Shown: positions 46,585 to 53,936 of the stretch, piece after piece
How positions within the stretch are numbered: position 1 is the first letter of the stretch
Layout of the letters: every line of letters starts with the position of its first letter
Virus record (IMG/VR): IMGVR_UViG_3300046791_000336
Location: 1 to 54,797 of that record
Reading direction: 5' to 3' (one strand)
Source: a virus
Length of the DNA: 54,797 nucleotides
Translations under genes and position numbers: made by a program
The notes under the pieces: generated by a model
What the model was told of the DNA's origin: nothing
What the model saw: only the letters and a program-made list of their open reading frames with translations
The model's database searches: none

Positions 46585-47666
46585 CAAACGTGGCTAAGCG
46601 CGGTCGACAGCAAGTCACGAGTCCAACTGATACACAGAACTACAACACGAAAGGATCAGTATGCCGAAAATTGAATGTAGCAGAAACAAGGACGGCGGAA
46701 TCAAGATCGCCGCAGATGGGGTCGTTATCGCTAGTTTCAGACGACCACTCTTCGAAGAGTGCCAGTGTGGTGGATGGTACGAGTGGTACCCACGACAAAC
46801 CGCCGATGGGGTTATCCGAGATCAACCGGTGTGCTCCAAATGCCGTACTGGACCGTATAGAGACGCTGCGAAAGCGCGCCGAGTCAGGCGACGCAAGGGC
46901 TAGATTCCACGCCAGGGGGATTCTATCCAAGGCCGGTCTACCAATACCGGACTGGTGCGAGGTGCTCAGGCGCGGAGCGAGAACGAAGCCCGCTCCTACA
47001 GCCCACGAAAGCGTCCAGGTCGTTCGCCACGGTGATGTATTGGAGTCGCTTCAAGACATACCGATGGACGCGTTTGTGATTTCAGACCCTCCATACAACC
47101 GGGGCTATCATTACGATAGGTACGAAGATACAAAGGATATCAACGACTACAAGGAACTCATGCGTAGGGTGTTCTGGGGTCGTCGCTCCGTAATCGTCCA
47201 TTACCCAGAAGAAACGATATCTGTTCTCGGCCAGTGTCTCGGCGGATTAACGGATGTTATGGCGTGGGTGTATCCGTCCAACCAGTCAAAGCAACACAGG
47301 CTTGTTACGTGGTGGAACTGTGCGCCGGACTGGAGAAGGACCCCGCAGCCATACAAAAACCCGACCGACAAACGCGTACGAAAGCTCATTGACTCAGGGA
47401 AGAGTGCGCGCGGGTATGACTGGGTTGAGATTAATCACGTCAAGAACGTCAGCGGCATCGACCACCCGTGCCCGCTTCCGTTGGAGCTCGCCGAGCGCCT
47501 AGTTCTTGCCACGACCAGCCCAGGCGACCTGGTCGTCGATCCGTTCGCTGGATCTGGAACCGTGCTTGTCGCGGCCATCAAGCACGGGCGGCGAGCTCTT
47601 GGTTTCGAGATAAGCGAGAAATACGCCGAACTCGCTAACGGGCGAATAGCAGAGGTGACGAAGTGA
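46581..47666 (+). CDS. DNA methyltransferase, N6-adenine or N4-cytosine, beta-type order
   Basis: 361 residues if started at the GTG overlapping the previous stop. The catalytic domain begins near residue 150: VISDPPYNRGYHYD (motif IV, DPPY), a central region with WWNCAPDWRRTPQPYKNPT that may bind target, then HPCPLPLELAERLV and VVDPFAGSGTVLVAAI (motif I), and ALGFEIS (motif II). Catalytic before SAM-binding order marks the beta type, like CcrM. No nuclease partner of classical type is adjacent. The first 90 residues are low complexity and overlap another gene in a different frame, so the true start may be later. Confidence 0.8.
   Translation: MTNVAKRGRQQVTSPTDTQNYNTKGSVCRKLNVAETRTAESRSPQMGSLSLVSDDHSSKSASVVDGTSGTHDKPPMGLSEINRCAPNAVLDRIETLRKRAESGDARARFHARGILSKAGLPIPDWCEVLRRGARTKPAPTAHESVQVVRHGDVLESLQDIPMDAFVISDPPYNRGYHYDRYEDTKDINDYKELMRRVFWGRRSVIVHYPEETISVLGQCLGGLTDVMAWVYPSNQSKQHRLVTWWNCAPDWRRTPQPYKNPTDKRVRKLIDSGKSARGYDWVEINHVKNVSGIDHPCPLPLELAERLVLATTSPGDLVVDPFAGSGTVLVAAIKHGRRALGFEISEKYAELANGRIAEVTK
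46661..46903 (+). CDS. Zinc-ribbon protein nested in the methyltransferase frame
   Basis: 80 residues in a different frame from the methyltransferase. ATG with AAAGGA six bases upstream, the best ribosome site in this area. ECQCGGWYEWYP and QPVCSKCRTGP supply CxC and CxxC zinc ligands; the C-terminus is basic (AAKARRVRRRKG). The beta-start MPKIECSRNKDGGIKIAADG looks like a folded domain. I consider this gene real and the overlapping 5' part of the methyltransferase frame doubtful. Confidence 0.6.
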   Translation: MPKIECSRNKDGGIKIAADGVVIASFRRPLFEECQCGGWYEWYPRQTADGVIRDQPVCSKCRTGPYRDAAKARRVRRRKG

Positions 47667-47722
47667 CTCCCAGCACCTGCTCCACCTGTCGCCGTGAGTG
47701 TGCGGTTGGGTTTGAGAGATGA
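47663..47722 (+). CDS. Micro-protein with CxxC
   Basis: 19 residues, GTG in a GTGA overlap and ending in an ATGA overlap: TCSTCRREC is a CxxCxxxC knuckle. It may be a zinc-binding peptide or only a coupling leader that keeps ribosomes moving between genes. Confidence 0.3.
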   Translation: MTPSTCSTCRRECAVGFER

Positions 47723-47889
47723 GCAATGACGACACCACGTGTTCGGTGTGTGGCGTGACCGCCGCCGAGTTAACCGCTCCGCCTAGACGCGGAGGGGTGA
47801 TGTTGACGCATTGGGTGCAAGGGAAGAAGCGGAGAGTGGAGTGGGTGATTTGTGGGGAGTGCGAACGTAAAGAATTGAGACAGGGTTGA
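47719..47889 (+). CDS. Small zinc-ribbon protein
   Basis: 56 residues: TCSVCG near the N-terminus and VICGEC near the C-terminus form a standard CxxC...CxxC ribbon around a basic hairpin (VQGKKRRVEWV). TTGA overlap links it to the HNH gene. Confidence 0.55.
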   Translation: MSNDDTTCSVCGVTAAELTAPPRRGGVMLTHWVQGKKRRVEWVICGECERKELRQG

Positions 47890-48098
47890 ATCGCTTAGCA
47901 ACAAAAACCCAGCGCGTCCGTATATGGATTCTCCAGGACGGGAAATGCGCGTTGTGCAGTGTCGATCTAGAAAAGCAATTCGAAGTCGACCACATCGAAC
48001 CATTCCGAAGCAACGGAGCAACTGAGTTATGGAATCTACAAGCGCTGTGTCTGGCCTGCCATCGTTCAAAGACCTCCGCTCAGGCCAGCATCGAGTAG
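47886..48098 (+). CDS. HNH endonuclease, small (McrA-like)
   Basis: 70 residues starting at TTG in a TTGA overlap. Complete HNH core: KCALC, EVDHIEPFRSNGATELWNLQALCLACH, with the catalytic DH and zinc CxxC...CxxC. A nicking or double-strand DNase without added DNA-binding domain. It directly precedes and partly overlaps the helicase gene in another frame, which suggests the two act together, for instance in recombination or DNA degradation. Confidence 0.75.
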   Translation: MNRLATKTQRVRIWILQDGKCALCSVDLEKQFEVDHIEPFRSNGATELWNLQALCLACHRSKTSAQASIE

Positions 48099-49816
48099 TC
48101 AACCTGTTCAGGGAGCGCAGCGCCGTCGTCGCGCAGCTTCCGACTGGATACGGCAAGACCCTTACTGCGGCGTGCTCATATTTGACCCTGCGCTCACGTG
48201 GCGTGGTTAACCGTATGCTGGTCATCGTGCCGAGTTCAGCTCAGGCACGACAGGCCGGAGATGACATTCCGGCAGATCTGCTCAAGTTCGGTGGCATCAA
48301 GACGATGGCGTACGACGTTGGACGTACTCCAATCCCTGCCCTCAATGCCAACCGCAAGGGAACGTGCGAGGTCTTCGTGGCCACTATTCAGGCACTGGTG
48401 GCGTCTACCGCGGCAATCGATGCGATTGCTAGCATGATGGAAGTCGGCCGCTGGTTCGTCGTCGTCGACGAGCATCACCACTACGGCTCCGACAGCGAGG
48501 CCGTTTGGGGATCCCGCGTCAAATCCCTTCCGTCGACAGCATTGCTCGCGATGAGTGCCACACCACACCGACGCGATGGCGTCAGTGCGTTCGGCTAACC
48601 AGATGTCACCGTATCCTACCTGACGGCGCTAAAGGAGAAGTCGGTCAAGCCACTTGTTCTTCACTCATATCACTACGCGATTGACGCGATCACCGCAGAT
48701 GGAAGCGTCATCTCGATCTCCACTGGCGAATTGGCGGAGATGGCCGGTGGCTCCACACCAGAAGATATAGAGAAGATGATGGCATCTCGCCAAATGCAGT
48801 GGTCTCCGAAGTACATCTACCCACTGATTCTCAATCCGGCGATGCGACTATGCGAGTACTCTGGCGATGGGATCCGCGGGCAGATGCTTGTTCAGGCGAT
48901 TAGCTGTTCGCACGCCGAGATGGTGTGTCGACAGATCAGGGATATGAACCTTGGCATGACAGTTGACTGGGTCGGAACCGGACCAAACGGTCGCAGCGAT
49001 GACGAGAACCGACGAGTGCTGGATTCTTTCTGCCCGCCCAAAAACAAACTAGGAGTGAGAGACTGGAAGCTACAGGTTCTGGTTAATGTCGGTATGGCAG
49101 GAGAGGGGCTCGACTCAACCGATGTCACTGAGGTTGTGTTTCTGAACTCACCCAAGGTGAACAACACCACGCTACAAATCATCGGGCGCGGTGCACGACG
49201 CATGAAACAGGAAGGCACCGGAACGCTGTCGTGCACGATCAACGTGGACAGTTCCAGCGAGCTCGCTGCGTTCGTAGGCGCCGACATCATGTCTGTGTTC
49301 GACGGAGATATCCTAACCAAGGAAGAAAAGGAAGAGATCGAAAAGGAGGCCATGGAGCGCGAGTATCGCCCGTTGGCGGACGAGCCTCGCGTCGCAATTG
49401 CCGACGTGAAACTAACCAGCATCGAAAAGGAGCGTCAGTTGGCGGTCATTGCGGAGAAGCTCGAGTCGCGCGGATTCACAAGGGGTACGCCAGAGTTCGA
49501 TAGGCTAAAAGAAGACCTACGACTAGAGATCTTCGAACCAAACATCGAGCACCACAACGCCAGTTCGCGCATCGCGCAGGTTCGCAACGAGAACGATCTT
49601 GCAGTCAAGAAGGTGGTTGGCCTCTTGGTAAAGAGCCAAACGATCGAGCGCTCGCGCATCGGAGACCTGATCAGAAAGCTGAATGGCGCCGCGATCAGGA
49701 TCGTTGGGGCCCCAGTCGGGGCATGTGATGAGCAGCAACTACGAGACCGATACAGGTGGCTGAAGCAACAGGAGGCCATCCTGCTTTCCGGCGGAGAGAT
49801 ATCGTGGCTTCGGTAG
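48029..49816 (+). pseudogene. SF2 helicase interrupted by an in-frame TAA
   Basis: One reading frame of about 595 codons with a single TAA at 48596-48598. Before it: LRSGQHRVVNLF, Walker A PTGYGKT, VVVDEHHH (DEAH-like motif II) and SATPHRRDG (motif III). After it: NVGMAGEGLDS and QIIGRGARRMKQ (motifs V and VI), then a C-terminal helical region. Both helicase lobes are thus needed from either side of the stop. It may be an inactivating mutation, a sequencing error, or read-through. A restart ATG at 48731 would give lobe 2 alone (361 residues). Overlaps the HNH gene by 70 bases. Confidence 0.7.
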
Positions 49817-50430
49817 CAATCAGCAAGGGTATAGACCCGCTGACCGACGCGCACTCTGTGCCGCGCGACCAATGGTCGAAGCTGGTCACCGCTCGAAAGT
49901 ACTCGTGCCTTACCGAGACGCCAACGGATTGCCGCAACTTGCTCAAGTTCGTTGCAGATGCCGCAGAGTGCGAGTGGCTGGGGTATTCGTCGCGTGACGA
50001 GTATCTGAGGGTCGGCCTCGACCTCGAGCCCGAGACCGTAGATCTGGCCGTCGCGTTCCTGCACGCGATGGATATCGATCTACCTGTCGAGTTCGAGAAG
50101 GCTGTAGAGGGCGGCAGGAATCTGGCTGGTCACGGCAAGGATGCAAACGCGGAGAGAGACGGAAGCGGGCGTTTCAAACCTGAGATAGCAAGCGCTACCT
50201 CAGGATATTCGGGGGGCATAGGGCGCGGTCGCGAGTACACCATCGCCCGCCTCTACCGCGATAATCCCGATCTGGCCGCCAAGGTTCGGTCTGGTGAGTT
50301 GAGCGCGAATGCAGCGGCCATCCAGGCTGGGTTTCGCAAGCCAGTCACACCGCTCGCCATCCTTCGCTCGGCGTGGAAGCGCGCATCCAAGGCAGAGCAG
50401 AAGCAGTTCCTCGATGAGGTGTCCGAGTAG
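49804..50430 (+). CDS. Replication-region protein, possible DNA-binding
   Basis: 208 residues from a GTG with GGAGAG upstream, overlapping the helicase end by 13 bases. Contains YSSRDEYLRVGLDLEPETVDLAVAFL and the C-terminal IARLYRDNPDLAAKVRSGELSANAAAIQAGFRKP, a helix-turn-helix-like pattern common in phage proteins next to replication initiators and in ParB-like contexts. It probably binds DNA near the origin; function inferred from position. Confidence 0.6.
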   Translation: MASVAISKGIDPLTDAHSVPRDQWSKLVTARKYSCLTETPTDCRNLLKFVADAAECEWLGYSSRDEYLRVGLDLEPETVDLAVAFLHAMDIDLPVEFEKAVEGGRNLAGHGKDANAERDGSGRFKPEIASATSGYSGGIGRGREYTIARLYRDNPDLAAKVRSGELSANAAAIQAGFRKPVTPLAILRSAWKRASKAEQKQFLDEVSE

Positions 50431-50432
50431 CT

Positions 50433-51200
50433 ATGGCAGGTGGCCGCATACGCACGCTCAAGCCCGAGATACTCGAGGATGAGAAGACTGCGCCGCTGTC
50501 TGACACGGCGTTCCGTCTCTTTACCTCAATGGTGATCTTGTCGGATGACCACGGCAACGTCCGGTGTGACGTCCGGTGGTTGTCCAGTCAGATCTGGTGG
50601 GCTCACGAGTCCAAACCGAACGTGTTACTGGCGCTGATCGAACTGTGCCGAGCCACGCTGATCGAGGTGTACGGCGTCCGAGGTGGGACGTATGCACACC
50701 TAAGAGGGTGGGAGAAGCATCAGAGGATCGATAACGCCGGTAAATGCAAGGTTCCGAGACCCGATGACGCAGATGCCAATCCAATTCAGGTAGATGAGTC
50801 GATATCTGACAAACTCGCGGCGACTCGCGGCGAAATTCCGCGAACCGCGGCTGGAAGGGAAGGGAAGGGAGAGGAAGGGAATGGGATTGGATTGGATGGG
50901 GAAGCCGCGGCGAAAACGCCGCCGGCCAAGCCCGACAAACGAAAGTGCCGTATCCCGTCCGATTGGGAGCCAAGACCGGAAGAGCAGCAGAAGGCTCGTG
51001 AACTGGGGGTCGACTGCGAGGCAGAGTCCGCTCAGTTCAGGGACCACTACACAGCCAAGGGCGAGGCCCGGGCTGATTGGGATGCCTCGTTCCGTACATG
51101 GCTCCGCAACGCGGTTCGGTTCGGCAAGGGAAGACAGCAACCGGCGCAGCGCGATGTGTTCGCGCTTATCGACGGCGCCGAGATTGGAAAAAACACGTGA
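50433..51200 (+). CDS. Replication initiator / replisome organiser (lambda O-like)
   Basis: 255 residues. The N-terminal winged helix RIRTLKPEILEDEKTAPLSDTAFRLFTSMVILSDDHGNVRCD is typical of phage initiators with DnaT/DUF1376-style heads. A low-complexity linker (GREGKGEEGNGIGLDGEAAA) is encoded by a G-tract that may be origin DNA. The C-terminal part has WEPRPEEQQKARELG and FRTWLRNAVRFGK, as in DnaD-like tails that bind helicase loader. The next gene encodes a loader-like protein; the order O-P resembles lambda. Confidence 0.75.
   Translation: MAGGRIRTLKPEILEDEKTAPLSDTAFRLFTSMVILSDDHGNVRCDVRWLSSQIWWAHESKPNVLLALIELCRATLIEVYGVRGGTYAHLRGWEKHQRIDNAGKCKVPRPDDADANPIQVDESISDKLAATRGEIPRTAAGREGKGEEGNGIGLDGEAAAKTPPAKPDKRKCRIPSDWEPRPEEQQKARELGVDCEAESAQFRDHYTAKGEARADWDASFRTWLRNAVRFGKGRQQPAQRDVFALIDGAEIGKNT
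50857..50885 (+). other. G-quadruplex-type G-tract in the initiator gene, candidate origin element
   Basis: Five runs of GGG separated by 2, 2, 7 and 3 bases lie on the plus strand at 50857-50885, in a longer purine-rich stretch with GGAAG and GGATTGGATT repeats up to about 50900 and flanked by CCGCGG on both sides. It is in the linker codons of the initiator, the place where lambdoid phages keep their origin iterons. Confidence 0.5.
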
Positions 51201-51763
51201 CCAGTGAAAGCGCAAAGTCAGTCGTCAAGCTCTTGCTAGCCTCCTATCCGGCACAACGCATGCGCATGAGCGACGCCGACGTCCTCGCGATGGTGGACGC
51301 CTATGCCGGCGGATTGATGCACCTGGACGATATCTCGGTGCGCAGGGCCATTACCGAGCTCGTGCTTACAGAGCGCTGGATTCCGACGATCGCGCAAATC
51401 GTCTCCAAGGTCAGCGACCAGCACGACGGGCGTAAGCGCGAAGGTGGCGAGGCGTGGGGAGACGCGTTGGCTGCCATCCGGCGTCATGGCTACATGCGAA
51501 CGCCAGGCGTCGACTTTGAGTTTAACGACCCACTCGTGGCCAGCTGTGTCCGCTCGATGGGCTGGAGCGAACTGTGTAACAGCGAAAACATCCACGCCGA
51601 CCGGGCCAGGTTCATCGAGCTTTACGCGCAGCTCGCAGATGGCGACCGTGTTCGGCGCTCCGTGTCCAAGGCTCTGCCTGGGTCGGAGGCCAAACAGCTG
51701 CCAAGCGGGACTCGTTCCGTAGGCGACGTAATCAGACACCTACTCGGAAAGGGTGACGAATGA
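51197..51763 (+). CDS. Helicase loader-like protein (lambda P / replisome loader analogue)
   Basis: 188 residues, GTG in a GTGA overlap with the initiator. The order LLLASYPAQRMRMSD, MVDAYAGGLMHLDDISVRRAITELV and ERWIPTIAQIVSKVSD is that of phage loader proteins (sites like F/WxPTIxEI), and the C-terminal GWSELCNSENIHADRARFIELYAQ is also typical. It would bring the host DnaB helicase to the origin. No helicase or primase of its own is seen nearby apart from the broken SF2 gene. Confidence 0.7.
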   Translation: MTSESAKSVVKLLLASYPAQRMRMSDADVLAMVDAYAGGLMHLDDISVRRAITELVLTERWIPTIAQIVSKVSDQHDGRKREGGEAWGDALAAIRRHGYMRTPGVDFEFNDPLVASCVRSMGWSELCNSENIHADRARFIELYAQLADGDRVRRSVSKALPGSEAKQLPSGTRSVGDVIRHLLGKGDE

Positions 51764-52080
51764 CCGGCGCCGACCTCCAACGCCTCCGACGTGCCAGGGC
51801 TCGCGAGCTCGGGCTCTGCGGCGTGTGCTGCGTTCGCAAGCCCGACACGGGCAACAAGTGCACTGGCTGCCGGATGGCACAGGCTCGAGCTATTCGCGCG
51901 CTCAGGGCTCGTGCTGTTGCTGCTGGCATGTGCACAACGTGCAGGTGTCGCCCGATGGCGCCAGAGTCGAAGTATTGCGCTTGGTGCCTCGGGGCGTATC
52001 AGCGCAGGCGTATGCCCAGGTGGTGTGACGATTGCCTTGCGTTTGGGCATCGGGGTAGTTGCGCAAGGAGGGCGGCATGA
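51760..52080 (+). CDS. Multi-zinc-knuckle protein
   Basis: 106 residues, ATGA overlap. RARELGLCGVCCVRKPDTGNKCTGC, then MCTTCRCRPMAPESKYCAWC and WCDDCLAFGHRGSC provide three zinc sites separated by basic helix. The LGLCxxC unit is shared with the proteins at 39761 and 53314, forming a small zinc-knuckle family in this genome. Possibly RNA- or DNA-binding. Confidence 0.6.
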   Translation: MTGADLQRLRRARARELGLCGVCCVRKPDTGNKCTGCRMAQARAIRALRARAVAAGMCTTCRCRPMAPESKYCAWCLGAYQRRRMPRWCDDCLAFGHRGSCARRAA

Positions 52081-52445
52081 GTCCAACGCAACGCACGCTA
52101 GCCGAGTGTCGCAAACGGGGCTGGACTGCGGCCGTGGTCGAGCGCTGGAATCCGCATGCCAAGATTCGACAGGACTTATTCGGCTGCATCGACATCCTAG
52201 CACTCACCCCTGACGGCATCCTGGCAATTCAGGCTTGCGCAGGGGCGTCGCATGCAGCGCGCCTTACCAAGTGCCAGTCAGAACCGCGCACGAATGCGTG
52301 GCTGGCTTGTGGCGGGCTTTTTCAGGTGTGGTCCTGGTCCAAGAGGGGTGAGCGCGGAAAACGCAAGCTGTGGGCTCTACGGACCTCGGACGTTTCACGG
52401 GATGTTCCACGGTCGGGGGAAGTGTGTGCCAATGACCCCGATTGA
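52077..52445 (+). CDS. PD-(D/E)XK-like nuclease, IQ variant
   Basis: 122 residues, ATGA overlap. QRTLAECRKRGWTAAVVERWNPHAKIRQDLFGCIDILAL followed by GILAIQACA, then HAARLTKC, follows the RDLFGxxDIL ... xIQ pattern of a phage restriction-endonuclease-fold family in which Glu/Lys of the E-x-K pair is replaced by Gln. It could resolve junctions or act in DNA repair. The N-terminal half suffices for the fold; the rest ends in a charged tail. Overlaps the next gene by 14 bases. Confidence 0.55.
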   Translation: MSPTQRTLAECRKRGWTAAVVERWNPHAKIRQDLFGCIDILALTPDGILAIQACAGASHAARLTKCQSEPRTNAWLACGGLFQVWSWSKRGERGKRKLWALRTSDVSRDVPRSGEVCANDPD

Positions 52446-52614
52446 GGAACTAGCTAAGCAGCATGGAGTCCCAGAACTCGAGCTACTGGAGTTCTTTCTA
52501 GAGCGTGCCGCAATCCGCGAATACGACGCCGGTATGACACGAGAGGCGGCCGAGACTGCTGCGCTGGAGGATGCGCGGGTTTGGGCTCAGCTGTGGAAGG
52601 CGACTCGGAAGTGA
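52432..52614 (+). CDS. Small helical protein, unknown
   Basis: 60 residues: MTPIEELAKQHGVPELELLEFFLERAAIREYDAGMTREAAETAALED is an acidic helical protein with a short HTH-like start. Overlaps the end of the nuclease-like gene by 14 bases. Not recognised. Confidence 0.5.
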   Translation: MTPIEELAKQHGVPELELLEFFLERAAIREYDAGMTREAAETAALEDARVWAQLWKATRK

Positions 52615-52653
52615 CAACCAACCGCGCCAGTGGCGCACTGAGAGGGTGAGAAA

Positions 52654-52905
52654 ATGATTACGACAGAGACACAGCCCGCGACACGTCTGACCGCTGAAAC
52701 GCCGGAAAACGGGCCGCCGACCCCCGAAAACATGGGTCGAGAGACACGTGGCAGGGCCATCCGCCGTTTCTGCATCCAGTGCATGGGGGGCGGACAGGGC
52801 GGTGACCCGATGCGCGGACCGACGGGCGTGATCGCCTGCATCCGCGACTGCCCGAGCACTGCGTGTGCGCTGTACCCGTTCAGGCCGTACAGGGAGACGC
52901 GGTGA
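52654..52905 (+). CDS. Small zinc-binding protein of a common phage type
   Basis: 83 residues, ATG with GAGGGTGAG upstream. Disordered N-terminus rich in Thr/Pro/Glu, then AIRRFCIQCMGG and CIRDCPSTACALYPFRPY, a four- to five-Cys zinc site seen in many phage late-operon small proteins. Function unknown. GTGA overlap with the next gene. Confidence 0.6.
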   Translation: MITTETQPATRLTAETPENGPPTPENMGRETRGRAIRRFCIQCMGGGQGGDPMRGPTGVIACIRDCPSTACALYPFRPYRETR

Positions 52906-53243
52906 CCCAAGAGCGCCAACACCTCTACGTCCTCTGCTGCGCCATCCTGTGGTTCCTGGGCGGGATTGCGCTGATGGCGTTCAGTTGCTCGTGCGCCAGC
53001 CGTCCCGAGCCAACCTGCGAGCGGTCCATCGCGCACTACTACGACGTTGGCTGTGGCTGGACAGACGCGTTAGGTAAGCCGTACGACGTTCATAGCGTTA
53101 TCGGCGAATGCCTGTACGTACTGAGCGTGGCGCCGGTTGGATGCCTGGACGGCGTCCTGGCGTGCCTGGGCGAGGCTAGCGCGGGCGACTGCGACTGTGG
53201 CGAGGAGATTGAGGCGTATTACGAGTGCTGGGGTGGGGCGTGA
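52902..53243 (+). CDS. Cys-rich membrane or lipoprotein
   Basis: 113 residues, GTG in a GTGA overlap. Hydrophobic N-terminus (LYVLCCAILWFLGGIALMAFSCSCA) acts as a signal or anchor with a possible lipobox at FSCSC; the mature part has about ten Cys in CERS, GCGW, GECL, GCLDG, ACLGEA, DCDCGEE and YECW contexts, likely disulfides. A secreted envelope protein of unknown use. Confidence 0.5.
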   Translation: MTQERQHLYVLCCAILWFLGGIALMAFSCSCASRPEPTCERSIAHYYDVGCGWTDALGKPYDVHSVIGECLYVLSVAPVGCLDGVLACLGEASAGDCDCGEEIEAYYECWGGA

Positions 53244-53314
53244 GGGCGCTTGCGTGGCTGGTGCTGTGTGGGTGTACGAGGTGTCTGTATTCGATGCAGG
53301 GGGCGGAGCCGTAG
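53240..53314 (+). CDS. Lipoprotein micro-protein
   Basis: 24 residues, GTG in a GTGA overlap: MRALAWLVLCGC is a lipoprotein signal with LCGC, leaving only 13 mature residues. Stop shares a base with the next GTG. Similar in type to the small lipoproteins at 27111 and 44471. Confidence 0.4.
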   Translation: MRALAWLVLCGCTRCLYSMQGAEP

Positions 53315-53871
53315 TGTCCGCTCAGCTGCCTACAGCCGTTCAGCGTCGACTGGCGCTTGTCTGCGAGCGTTGTGGTGGACCGCTGGTTCCTGGCAGTCGA
53401 TTGTGTCAGACGCATCTGGACGCCAAGCGAGAGCGTCAAAGGCTGTATGCCAACAATAGGCGCAAGCGACTCCGTCATGCCAAGAAGTGCATAGACTGTG
53501 AGAAGCCGAGCGCGCACAGCCGTTGTAAACGGTGCTGGAAACGATCCAGGGGTGTCGACCACAACCACCAGGGTGTCGACCAAATCGGCGGTGGTAATTG
53601 GCGTACAGACCCCGGCACAGAATGGCTTCGCTATCGCGGCAAGGGTAGGCGTGGACGGCTTACGAGTGAAGAGCAGTTGGACGAATACGCCAGAGACGCG
53701 CGGTTTGGAATGGAGGAACTACGTAAGTTCATATCTGCGGTAGATGTGCTCAAGCAGCCATACACACAGTCGTTGCCACGTATCCAGCTGAAGGAGGCCA
53801 AACGTCAGGCATGGTCGTATGCCAGGTTCGCGGGTCGGATTATCGATGACCTGGTGGATAAGGACGAGTAA
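53314..53871 (+). CDS. Zinc-knuckle protein upstream of terminase
   Basis: 185 residues, GTG start sharing a base with the previous stop. LVCERCGGPLVPGSRLCQTH and KKCIDCEKPSAHSRCKRCW are two Cys/His knuckles with basic helices (DAKRERQRLYANNRRKRL), followed by an acidic-basic C-terminal helical domain (SEEQLDEYARDARFGMEELRKF). Two GGTGTCGACC copies occur in the gene. Possibly a late regulator or packaging accessory, since it directly precedes the terminase genes. Confidence 0.5.
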   Translation: MSAQLPTAVQRRLALVCERCGGPLVPGSRLCQTHLDAKRERQRLYANNRRKRLRHAKKCIDCEKPSAHSRCKRCWKRSRGVDHNHQGVDQIGGGNWRTDPGTEWLRYRGKGRRGRLTSEEQLDEYARDARFGMEELRKFISAVDVLKQPYTQSLPRIQLKEAKRQAWSYARFAGRIIDDLVDKDE

Positions 53872-53897
53872 CCCTGACGTGTAGGGGAGGGTTGTAA

Positions 53898-53936
53898 TCG
53901 TCCGCTACTGTGACATGTTGTCATAGTTAAACTGAA
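53898..53936 (+). promoter_or_regulatory. Candidate terminase promoter with operator
   Basis: TCGTCC (one base from TCGACC), 18-base spacer, CATAGT, predicted start near 53934, three bases before the ATG. Within the spacer ACTGTGACATGTTGTCATAGT (53907-53927) is a nearly perfect palindrome with TGACA-TGT-TGTCA at the centre. A protein bound there would block RNA polymerase. No Shine-Dalgarno precedes the ATG. Confidence 0.5.

Noticed and set aside
53560-53590. Two GGTGTCGACC copies as promoters or operators
   Set aside because: They encode the repeated GVDxNHQGVDQ segment of a protein and no start codon follows at the fixed spacing; most likely a coding duplication.
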